From: an uncultured Candidatus Poseidoniales archaeon
Lineage (GTDB): Archaea; Thermoplasmatota; Poseidoniia; Poseidoniales; Poseidoniaceae
Direction of reading: 5' to 3'
Length of the DNA: 43,281 nucleotides
NCBI GenBank assembly: GCA_902520595.1
Contig: CABYOM010000008.1
Location: forward strand, 1-43,281
The stretch's first letter is position 1, and every line of letters starts with the position of its first letter. The position numbers and the translations under genes are program-made. The notes under the pieces are model-generated. The model did no database searches. It was not told the origin of the DNA and saw only the letters and a list, made by a program, of their open reading frames with translations. Below, one piece after another: positions 34,121 to 41,930 of this stretch.

Positions 34121-35119
34121 ATGCAAGTGGTGGTTTTGGCTGGTGGAGTTGGCTCTCGTCTTCGTCCGTGGACCGACTCAATGCCGAAACCATTGCTTCC
34201 TATGCTTGACATGTCACTGCTTGAAAGAGTCGTCGAAGGAGTTCCACATCACTTGATTGATGAGGTCGTCGTTGCAGGTGGATACAAAGTAGAAATGATT
34301 GAAGAGTATTTTGCTCAAGCAGAAGTTGATTTTGATGTTCGAATTGTTAACGAAACGCAACCTTTGGGAACTGGTGGCGCTTTAGGGAACTGCAGGGATG
34401 TTGTGAGTGGCCGATTTGCTTGCTTTAACGGTGATATTGTATCTTCGCTTCAAGTGGAACCTCTCCTGGAACTGCACAAACTCAACGGTGGGGTAGGAAG
34501 CCTTGCGCTTTGGGAAGTTGAAGACCCCACACGCTTCGGTATTGTAGGATTGGATGATGAATCACGCATCACTCAATTCAAAGAAAAACCAAAACCGCAT
34601 GAAGTTTTTTCAAATTTAATTAACGCTGGTTCATATGTTTTTGAAGATGATATATTCGACTATATGCCTGAAGGAAAGCATTCTATAGAAAGAGATGTTT
34701 TTCCAGGTCTCGCTGAAGAGCGCCTTTTAAATGGTCAACAATTCCAAGGTTATTTCATCGATGCCGGAACTCCTACCGCATGGTCGGATGCTGTTCATCG
34801 GTGTATCCATGAACAACGTTTCACTCGTGGAAAAGTCGAAGGAAACTCATGGTATGGATCAACTACAAGCCAAACCTCTGAAACGGTTACTGAGTCAATG
34901 ATTGAGACCGGTGTGGACTTCATGAACAGTAAAATTCACCGTTCAACGCTCTTGAAAGGTACATCTGTAGGTGAGAACACAGTCATCAAAGAATGCCTTA
35001 TCGGAACTCGAGTAAAGATTGGAAAAGGCGCTCATCTTGAGAATGTCGTCGTCGGTCACGACAGTATCATCCCTGAAGGGTCGCATCTGATTGGCGGACA
35101 ATGGCCTCGAATGGAATGA
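34121..35119 (+). CDS. Sugar-1-phosphate nucleotidyltransferase (GDP-mannose pyrophosphorylase-like)
   Basis: The 332-residue product has the nucleotidyltransferase start VVLAGGVGSRLRPWTDSMPK with the GxGxRL...PK signature, TQPLGTGGAL, CFNGDI and the sugar-binding FKEKP and NAGSYVFE motifs. A C-terminal left-handed beta-helix with hexapeptide repeats (STLLKGTSVGENTVIKECLI, VKIGKGAHLENVVVG) follows. It activates a sugar-1-phosphate with an NTP, probably mannose or glucose for glycan synthesis; the exact sugar and nucleotide are not clear from sequence alone. The triosephosphate isomerase gene follows 52 bases on. Confidence 0.88.
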   Translation: MQVVVLAGGVGSRLRPWTDSMPKPLLPMLDMSLLERVVEGVPHHLIDEVVVAGGYKVEMIEEYFAQAEVDFDVRIVNETQPLGTGGALGNCRDVVSGRFACFNGDIVSSLQVEPLLELHKLNGGVGSLALWEVEDPTRFGIVGLDDESRITQFKEKPKPHEVFSNLINAGSYVFEDDIFDYMPEGKHSIERDVFPGLAEERLLNGQQFQGYFIDAGTPTAWSDAVHRCIHEQRFTRGKVEGNSWYGSTTSQTSETVTESMIETGVDFMNSKIHRSTLLKGTSVGENTVIKECLIGTRVKIGKGAHLENVVVGHDSIIPEGSHLIGGQWPRME

Positions 35120-35171
35120 ATGTTCATCGAACCTGCGAAGACCTCAAATGCACTTCAGTTCTGCCAAAGAC

Positions 35172-35840
35172 ATGAACAAACCGTTGGTCGTTGTTAATTT
35201 CAAAACATATGCTTCAGCAAGTGGAGAGACCGCTGAGCGCCTCGCTCTTGCTATGCAGGCTCATGCGAACGGTCCCGCCAGAATGGTAGCGGTTGTCTCC
35301 GCCTTTGATTTGGAAGCCGTTCGTCGAGTTGCACCATCTTTGGAAGTATGGACTCAACACTTGGACCCGGTTGGCCAGGGTGGTTTTACTGGATGGCTTG
35401 AACCGCACACTGCACTTTACCGTGGTGCACAAGGCACTATCATCAACCACGCAGAACACAAGGTTTCGATGGAACATGTTGCTCAGTTAATGCAGCAATT
35501 ACCAGATGATTTCCCAATGTGTGGGTGTGCTGCAGATGTTGACGAGGCTCAACACCTTGCAGAGATTGGCCCAACATTCATTGCTGTGGAACCTCCAGAA
35601 TTGATCGGTGGAGATATCTCTGTAACCACCGCAGATCCTTCGATTGTCAGCGACACGGTTGCTGTCGTAAAAGCGGTGAATCCGAATGTTCGCGTCCTTT
35701 GTGGTGCAGGAGTCAAAAACGGCGCTGATGTTGCAAAAGCAGTTGAATTGGGAGCAGAGGGAGTTCTGCTTGCCAGTGGTGTCACCAAAGCGAGTGATGT
35801 TGAAGCAGTTCTCGCTGATTTGACTTCAAGCCTTGCTTGA
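35172..35840 (+). CDS. tpiA: Triosephosphate isomerase, archaeal type
   Basis: The 222-residue product is the short archaeal form. It has VVNFKTYA (Asn and Lys of the active site), NHAEHK (electrophilic His), IAVEPPELIGG (catalytic Glu) and VLCGAGVKNGADV with LLASGVTKA (phosphate-binding). It interconverts glyceraldehyde-3-phosphate and dihydroxyacetone phosphate. ATG 35172 gives the family's normal N-terminus; ATG 35148 is in frame upstream. The 3' end overlaps that of the convergent gene by 15 bases. Confidence 0.95.
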   Translation: MNKPLVVVNFKTYASASGETAERLALAMQAHANGPARMVAVVSAFDLEAVRRVAPSLEVWTQHLDPVGQGGFTGWLEPHTALYRGAQGTIINHAEHKVSMEHVAQLMQQLPDDFPMCGCAADVDEAQHLAEIGPTFIAVEPPELIGGDISVTTADPSIVSDTVAVVKAVNPNVRVLCGAGVKNGADVAKAVELGAEGVLLASGVTKASDVEAVLADLTSSLA

Positions 35841-36716
35841 CTGTGAGCAGTGAGCCAGTTCCAGAAGTTTTTGTTCTTGTTGAGCTTGAAGCAAACCTTG
35901 AGACGCTGGGCAATGTGAGCGGAATGAACAGGATTCACATGTCCTTTTTGATGCAGCTAAGGGTAATAATGCCAGATTAAATTGCCCATATCTGTGCATA
36001 TTTTGCATCGCGTGATAATCGTTTTCAAGTAATCGCATTGAATCTCGGAATGACTGACGTGTTGGCTGATAAGTTTCAGTGTGCCAGAATCCTTTTCGCC
36101 AACCAATTGTGTGCAAACGATAGGATAATTCTCGTTTTGGAAAACCCTCTTGTTGCTTTGCCCAGAAAACCATATAATTCGCTTCCAGTTCATCGATGGA
36201 TTTTTTCGGAGCACTCTGCATATCAAATCGAATCAAATGCCATTTATTTTGAACCAAAATAGCCAAGTCTGGTGATGAATAAATACGTCGAGTATCCTTG
36301 ACTACAGATTCAGTTCGGTCCAATACATACCAACAAGGATGTATCTTTCGAACCAATTGCTGAATAATTCTGCAGCGCCAAAGCAAGGTCATGCGATGGT
36401 TTGCATAGCGCAATAATGCTGCAGAATATTTTGTTGAAACCCTGTGATTTGAGTTTTCTAGATTTTTTTGAAGAGCACTTTTGAGTTGGTGTTCGACCAA
36501 CTTTAGCGACCACACTTTCCCTTCGCGAAGGTCTTCAATTCGTTCTATCAAAATTTCTTTCATTGCCCGAAGCATCAAATCCCAAGGCATTCTTCTGCTG
36601 GAAGTAAACTTTGATGCGTTGGATTTTGATTGATGACCATAGCGTAAGTACCATGCTCTTGGACATTTTAAGAATAAATCTCTTCGCGTTCTACTCCAGT
36701 CAATTTGTGCCTGCAT
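35826..36716 (-). CDS. Degenerate PD-(D/E)XK nuclease-like protein with Fe-S cysteines
   Basis: The 296-residue product resembles Cas4/AddB-type PD-(D/E)XK proteins. There is an N-terminal RRDLFLKCPRAWYLRYG block and a C-terminal CESCSFRSHC set, which together give the four Fe-S cysteines. The core region is SPDLAIL followed by HLIRFDMQSA. The D of motif II is kept, but the E-x-K motif reads D-x-M, so the catalytic lysine is missing. It may be an inactive DNA-binding relative of the nuclease at 4320. ATG 36716 was chosen to avoid overlap with the upstream gene; starts at 36806 or 36827 would overlap it. The 3' end overlaps tpiA. Confidence 0.7.
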   Translation of the reverse strand: MQAQIDWSRTRRDLFLKCPRAWYLRYGHQSKSNASKFTSSRRMPWDLMLRAMKEILIERIEDLREGKVWSLKLVEHQLKSALQKNLENSNHRVSTKYSAALLRYANHRMTLLWRCRIIQQLVRKIHPCWYVLDRTESVVKDTRRIYSSPDLAILVQNKWHLIRFDMQSAPKKSIDELEANYMVFWAKQQEGFPKRELSYRLHTIGWRKGFWHTETYQPTRQSFRDSMRLLENDYHAMQNMHRYGQFNLALLPLAASKRTCESCSFRSHCPASQGLLQAQQEQKLLELAHCSQSSKA

Positions 36717-36754
36717 ACCCCCAAGATGGGCATCAACGCTTGTCAAACAATCGG

Positions 36755-39061
36755 TTAAATCACGCCGATATTCATCAAAGAAATCAAACTGTTTCCAAAC
36801 GACCATAGTGCAATTGGAACGATACACCAGCCTGAATAGCGAGCGAAGAAATCCTCTCCTAAGTCACCAAACATCAGTGAGATATTTCCGCCTAATGAGG
36901 TGATGAATCGTAGCAGCAATACAACTGCACCACCAAGTAGAATCATCAGCAGCAGGCCAAATACTCCAGCAAATATACCGAAAATACCACTCAGCATTGT
37001 GGCTCCAACTCCTTGAGGGAACAGCGACGGGAATGCCAACCATCCAAACCAACCAAGCCAAATACCAATCAGGACATCTCTCTGCATGTCTTCAACTCCA
37101 CGCCAATTACGGAATGCTTCTGGGAAGAATTTATGAAAAATTCTTCCTACAATTACAGCCTCATATGGTGTCCCACGACGAGCGGTCACAATGCTCATTT
37201 CAACCATCCAGAGAATCATTGCCATATCAAGCCAAAACAATAGGTTCGATGGAATTGGTGCGAGCGTTGCGATTAAAACTGGGAGATTAATCAGAACAAT
37301 GCCTGCTCCACCCGCAGCAATGACTGCTCCCATGTGCATGCCGAATGGAAGTGGCTCCTCAAGCACTTCATATTCCTCGCGAGGTAAAGCAAGGAAAAGC
37401 AAAATAAGCCCAGGTCCGAAGAAGAGTGAGAAATACGACCAAGAACTCGTGCTGCCACCTGTGTTGATACTTTCTACAGCACTGACAATTTCTTCAGATG
37501 ATGCGCCAGGCGCGTTTGAGTAGACAACTCTCATGGTTTTGTCAAGAACAAGAATCGAATCTGCAGTTCCGTTCGGTGAACTTTGTGTGAAGGATTCATC
37601 GATATCGACATACGTCATCCATGTCAGGTTATAATTCGTCTTCATTGCAGCAACGTCAGTTGTGGATGCATCCATTCCAGCAAGAACGTGAATCACGGTA
37701 ATGTCTTCACCGATTAAGTCAAGCGTTTTGTTCAACTCAATGGCTTGTTCTGCCACGTTTTGCGTCCCAGGTAAGGCAACAGCAACTACGAGTGCGTCCT
37801 TACCATCAAACAGTTCTGAAACCGTCATTGGTTGCACATTTTCATCATAGACATCGGTATCAAACATTCGAGCGTGATCATCAATCAGTTCATTTGAACC
37901 TAAATTTGGCTGACTAATAGCTGTTGGAATGAATAACAGCATCATCAATACCAGTGCGATGAGAATCGGTAGGGGTGGAAGTTCTCCACCTCGCTCCTGC
38001 ATAAACATGAAACCGAAAAGAGAAAAAATCGTTGTGAGCGATAAGAAGATGGTTGAACTTGCAAGGCCCTTATCGGTTTTTTCAACCTCAAATCGAATGA
38101 TTCCAGAGGCATGACAATCGCTGTTTAAGTCGCCTGATATCGTTTGAATACAAATCTCAAGATTTGCATCTCCGGGTGTTAATGCTGCTAACCCAGACCA
38201 TGCCCAAACTGTTCGATTTCCTTCGACCGAACGGTCAATTTTCAATCTCCCTGTTGAGGTTTCCATGATCGAATCTTCATCTTTGACAAACTTCTCGTCA
38301 TATGCGAGCGGACCCCAGAGTTCCCATTTTGCGGTTTTGACATCATCAACACCCCATGGGAATAAGGGTTCAAATTCAATATGAGCACGGCGTTCAGAAT
38401 CAACAAAAACACTCGCTTTGGGCTCATAGATTTGGCCTTCCATAATGATGCCGCCGCTGTTTTGCTCGAACGCACCCCACTGAACTTGGATCGAACTTCC
38501 AATACAGTTGTTTTGGGCAGAAACAGAGAGAGTGAAAACCTGACCAACGTCCATCGAGAGGAATGTTTCAATGCGTTCTCCAGAGAAATTCATGGCTGAG
38601 TTTGATGTAGCGGTGTCAACGACTTGTGTTACGACCGAATCATAAACTGGAACACCACCTGCATCCACCGAGTAGATCATGGTAAAACTCTTGTCAACAC
38701 CCCATTGGCGTTCACAGAATTGCGGTCCACCTACACCGTCGATGTAAGCAGACATGAATACGGTCATATTGACAGTAGCATTGATTGGATTTTGCAACGG
38801 TTCGCTGCTGATGGTGAATATCGGTACAATTCCTGCACCGTAATTCACAGGATGACTTCCGACTGCATTGTCGGTTCGGCCACGTTGTAAGACCGCTTCT
38901 TCAACATTCAAACCTTCGACAAATAATCGTTCCATGGGTTTGATATCCCATTCGACAAAACCGGGTTCGTAAGTCTCATCTTCAATCGCCTCAACTGCTC
39001 CAGTTGCCATAACTCCAATGAGGAGTGCAAGGAGAACAAAGGCGAGGCTACGCTGGCGCAT
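36755..39061 (-). CDS. Large membrane protein with thioredoxin-like domain and polytopic C-terminus
   Basis: This 768-residue protein is not one I can name. It has a signal peptide (MRQRSLAFVLLALLIGVMA), a ~350-residue beta-rich exported region, and two membrane helices (STIFLSLTTIFSLFGFMF, ILIALVLMMLLFIPTAI). A ~125-residue domain follows with thioredoxin/AhpC-like order: ELFDGKDALVVAVALPGTQN, ITVIHVLAGMD, WMTYVDIDESF and ADSILVLDKTMRVVYSN. The usual CxxC is replaced by PGTQ, so redox activity is unlikely. About six transmembrane helices end the protein. The start at 39061 follows GGTGATG; ATG 39067 or 39088 are alternatives. Confidence 0.72.
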   Translation of the reverse strand: MRQRSLAFVLLALLIGVMATGAVEAIEDETYEPGFVEWDIKPMERLFVEGLNVEEAVLQRGRTDNAVGSHPVNYGAGIVPIFTISSEPLQNPINATVNMTVFMSAYIDGVGGPQFCERQWGVDKSFTMIYSVDAGGVPVYDSVVTQVVDTATSNSAMNFSGERIETFLSMDVGQVFTLSVSAQNNCIGSSIQVQWGAFEQNSGGIIMEGQIYEPKASVFVDSERRAHIEFEPLFPWGVDDVKTAKWELWGPLAYDEKFVKDEDSIMETSTGRLKIDRSVEGNRTVWAWSGLAALTPGDANLEICIQTISGDLNSDCHASGIIRFEVEKTDKGLASSTIFLSLTTIFSLFGFMFMQERGGELPPLPILIALVLMMLLFIPTAISQPNLGSNELIDDHARMFDTDVYDENVQPMTVSELFDGKDALVVAVALPGTQNVAEQAIELNKTLDLIGEDITVIHVLAGMDASTTDVAAMKTNYNLTWMTYVDIDESFTQSSPNGTADSILVLDKTMRVVYSNAPGASSEEIVSAVESINTGGSTSSWSYFSLFFGPGLILLFLALPREEYEVLEEPLPFGMHMGAVIAAGGAGIVLINLPVLIATLAPIPSNLLFWLDMAMILWMVEMSIVTARRGTPYEAVIVGRIFHKFFPEAFRNWRGVEDMQRDVLIGIWLGWFGWLAFPSLFPQGVGATMLSGIFGIFAGVFGLLLMILLGGAVVLLLRFITSLGGNISLMFGDLGEDFFARYSGWCIVPIALWSFGNSLISLMNIGVI

Positions 39062-39123
39062 TGTCATCACCACATGGTTTTGGTTCATGAAGGCAGTGGC
39101 CCTTTGCGAACGATTCCTCGAAA

Positions 39124-39897
39124 TCATGCAAAGAAGTTTGAAGATAAAATAATCCACATTACAAGCATTCCAAAGGTAATGGAAAGACCGTTAACGCCGC
39201 CCTTTGTCAAGTAGCCTCGATTTTCAAATACGGCTCCTAAGACACTGTCCATTTGGCATCCTAGCCAGCCAAGTAATGCTACAAGAGCCGTTTTCTGCAC
39301 TCCTATCATGAAACTGTCACCGTCGGTGTTGGTGACAAGCCATGCACCCAATGTGAGCACAGAAATCATGAGCGAGCCAACAAAAGCAGCTTTCTGTCCA
39401 GATGGAGAGAATCCTCCATTTATCCCTGGTTCACACGGTTTCATGGTCGTAATCATGCGGACATTATCATCAAGGCAACCAATTTCACTTGCGAATGTAT
39501 CCGATGAAGCAACCGCTACGGCGGCACCGAACATCCAAATTCCATTATACCAATCTTCGGTCACGAAGGCAAAAATGGCGACCAGTCCAGGAAGTCCACC
39601 GTTGGCAATGACGTTACCGTAGCTTCGATGTCCGTCATCTGATTCGGACATCCCTCTTGCTCTCTTTTCATCAAATCTCCATTTCGTCGCCTTGTGAGAA
39701 GCCAAGAGAAAACCCAGCAGTATCAAGAGCCAAGTCCAGTGACCCATCCCTCCGACGACAAAGCCAAGTGCAGTAGCTGCAAGAACGCCAGGGTTATCGA
39801 GCATTTTTGCCTTTCGAGAGATAACGACAAGGCCGATGAGAAGTGCCGTTGTCACGATCAAGTTACCCTGATTGAGACCGCCAGAAAGTACATCCAT
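39124..39897 (-). CDS. DUF92-family membrane protein (phytyl-phosphate-kinase-like)
   Basis: The 257-residue polytopic protein has the DUF92/TIGR00297 pattern: an early KAKMLDNPGVLAATALGFVV, SYGNVIANGGLPGL, the acidic core AVASSDTFASEIG, GGFSPSGQKAAFVGSL, and a C-terminal GYLTKGGVNGLSITFGM. A plant member (VTE6) phosphorylates phytyl phosphate, and archaeal members are presumed to act on prenyl phosphates. That would fit the prenyl-lipid genes elsewhere in the window, but the substrate is unknown. It follows the PrsW-like gene by about 90 bases on the same strand. Confidence 0.87.
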   Translation of the reverse strand: MDVLSGGLNQGNLIVTTALLIGLVVISRKAKMLDNPGVLAATALGFVVGGMGHWTWLLILLGFLLASHKATKWRFDEKRARGMSESDDGHRSYGNVIANGGLPGLVAIFAFVTEDWYNGIWMFGAAVAVASSDTFASEIGCLDDNVRMITTMKPCEPGINGGFSPSGQKAAFVGSLMISVLTLGAWLVTNTDGDSFMIGVQKTALVALLGWLGCQMDSVLGAVFENRGYLTKGGVNGLSITFGMLVMWIILSSNFFA

Positions 39898-39985
39898 CGA
39901 TATTCCTCCATCTCTTGCGGGGATTCTTCTCCTTGAAAGGTGCTTTGCCTGCGAAATACGCTATACGGCGTTTCTTTCGCCTTGT

Positions 39986-41416
39986 TCAGGAAAGGGCGGT
40001 TGGTAAGATTCTTCGAGTGATTTGCCAAAGTGCGAGTATCAAGATGAATACCCACCCAAAGACCATAACAGCTTGAAGGGCCCAAAACACGTCATTTGAT
40101 AAAATGCCTAAAATCCAAGAAGACCCATTCCAAAAGGCATGGAAAAACATTGCTAATCCAACTGCATAAAATGGGTTTTTTGGAAGTGGTATTGCGTTGT
40201 CTTTCGAGGCGCATAACCACTTTGGAATGTGCATTTTTGGGTCGTATTCGGTCGATGATTGTTTGACGATTTGCCCAGATGAGTCCATAAGCATCCATGC
40301 TTGATCGGTCCGAGGCATAATGCTCTCTTGAGCTACAACATATCCCGGTTGCTGAAATTGTACCTTTCTATTGGAGAGGTAATGGCCTATGGCATATCCG
40401 GAAATCCCTGTCCAAAGTCCGTGAGCAGGAATTGAACCTATGCCCCGCAATATGCTGGTAAAGGCAAATGAAAATGCTGCAGCTTCTCCGGCAAAAAAAG
40501 CCGTCATAACATACATCGAATTTTCGAGCAGTGCAAATCCTAGACCAACGGTAAAACCGATTTGAAAACCTCGTCGTGGGCTGTCGATAAATCGAGCCAA
40601 GACAAGGACTGCGGCAGCTTTGCAAATTTCTTCACCGATTGGTGCTGAAAGGAAAAGAATCATGCCATAACCTAACCCCATCGGATCGACAGTCTCAAGC
40701 CCAATTGCGTTGAGAAGAATTGGTGATAAAAAAGAATTAATCAAAATAGCAGGCAGTGTTGAAACCATACCAGCAATCAGCATCCATTCGGCTAACCTTC
40801 GGGTTGTAGGTAAGCCGAAGTAAGCATTGAGGGTCGACCACCATGCAAAAACTGGAGTTGAAAATCCAATAACAAAGGCAGGTATGGCAATGAAGGCGAA
40901 AAGCAGACCTGTGTAGAGATTTAACCCATACATCATAGGTAACATGAACAGAGTGCTGACCAATACACCTCCGAAAAATAACAACCATAGATGCTTACCT
41001 GGAGGCATTTCTAATGGCGCAGTATCCCTTACTAAGTGATGTTCGATAACGATAGGCGAAGGTGATTGAATTGCGGTCCGTGGAGCAATCATGTTGAACG
41101 TTAGTCCAAAGGGGGATTCTCTGGCTCGGATAATGTGGGTAAGTTTGGGTCGTCGAAGAAATGCAAATCCAGCAACGCATGGAATTAAGCATGCAGAGCC
41201 AAAAATGGTTAGCCATGGATTGGAAGGTCCGATATCACCGTCAAAATCGCTATCCAATATTCCTGCAAAGATCGGCACGGATGAGACCTGAACGATAATC
41301 AAAACCAGAAATACAAAGCCGAGCATTGAGCGAACAACCTTCCAAGGTGAAGAGGGGTGTGCCAATACCAGACCTGGGGGTGCAGGGGTCAACGGAGTTG
41401 TCGGAAGGCCCTGCAT
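39986..41416 (-). CDS. PrsW-family intramembrane protease
   Basis: The 476-residue protein has nine or more hydrophobic segments and the PrsW active-site pattern: SAPIGEEICKAAAVLVL (E-E-x-x-K), ALLENSMYV, AHGLWTGISGYAIG and FFHAFWNGSS. PrsW enzymes are intramembrane proteases that in bacteria cleave anti-sigma factors; archaeal substrates are unknown. ATG 41416 is used; a GTG at 41488 would add 24 residues. A soluble ~65-residue loop (YVVAQESIMPRTDQAW to PKNPFYAV) lies between the last two catalytic segments. Family assignment is firm; role is not. Confidence 0.85.
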   Translation of the reverse strand: MQGLPTTPLTPAPPGLVLAHPSSPWKVVRSMLGFVFLVLIIVQVSSVPIFAGILDSDFDGDIGPSNPWLTIFGSACLIPCVAGFAFLRRPKLTHIIRARESPFGLTFNMIAPRTAIQSPSPIVIEHHLVRDTAPLEMPPGKHLWLLFFGGVLVSTLFMLPMMYGLNLYTGLLFAFIAIPAFVIGFSTPVFAWWSTLNAYFGLPTTRRLAEWMLIAGMVSTLPAILINSFLSPILLNAIGLETVDPMGLGYGMILFLSAPIGEEICKAAAVLVLARFIDSPRRGFQIGFTVGLGFALLENSMYVMTAFFAGEAAAFSFAFTSILRGIGSIPAHGLWTGISGYAIGHYLSNRKVQFQQPGYVVAQESIMPRTDQAWMLMDSSGQIVKQSSTEYDPKMHIPKWLCASKDNAIPLPKNPFYAVGLAMFFHAFWNGSSWILGILSNDVFWALQAVMVFGWVFILILALWQITRRILPTALS

Positions 41417-41618
41417 GGTGTGAACAGCAAGACCGTTCCCTATCACATTTACCAAGAGGTCCCGCTCAGTTCGCCCATCACTCGTCACTGAGATAAACAG
41501 CAGTCGGCTCTAGCACTCATCATTGCGGGATTGGTCCTCTAACCTCTTACACATCAACCCACCGGAGACATTGAGAGAAAAACACGCCTTGATAACCTCG
41601 ATATTTTCATTTCGTGAC

Positions 41619-41930
41619 ATGGGCCTCAGAGAGTATCTCTTCGCTCCTCGCAAAGATCATCGCGGATGGTCGACTCCGAGCGAGGCAGCACGCCTGTATT
41701 TTCTCCTGCTCTTAATTGTCGTTGGGTTGTGGTCATGGCCGAAAACCAACGGCAATGTGGCTTTATGGCTCGGTCTTGTTTTCTTTATTTCAACACCTTT
41801 GCTCACTGTAGGTTGGTGGCTCATTTCTCTGGTAAGTCAAAAGACAGAAACCCGAGTCTTGGTCGATTCATTGCATCGAATCGACCGTTCCAAAAAACAG
41901 TCGGTTCACTTGTCTTCAAGGAAGCCATAG
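41619..41930 (+). CDS. Small two-helix membrane protein of unknown function
   Basis: A 103-residue product with an amphipathic start (MGLREYLFAPRKDHRGWST), two hydrophobic helices (YFLLLLIVVGLWSW and LWLGLVFFISTPLLTVGWWL) and a basic C-terminal tail. I recognise no family. ATG 41619 was used; the longer upstream frame starts with TTG. The last 25 bases overlap the 3' end of the convergent P5C dehydrogenase gene. Confidence 0.6.
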   Translation: MGLREYLFAPRKDHRGWSTPSEAARLYFLLLLIVVGLWSWPKTNGNVALWLGLVFFISTPLLTVGWWLISLVSQKTETRVLVDSLHRIDRSKKQSVHLSSRKP

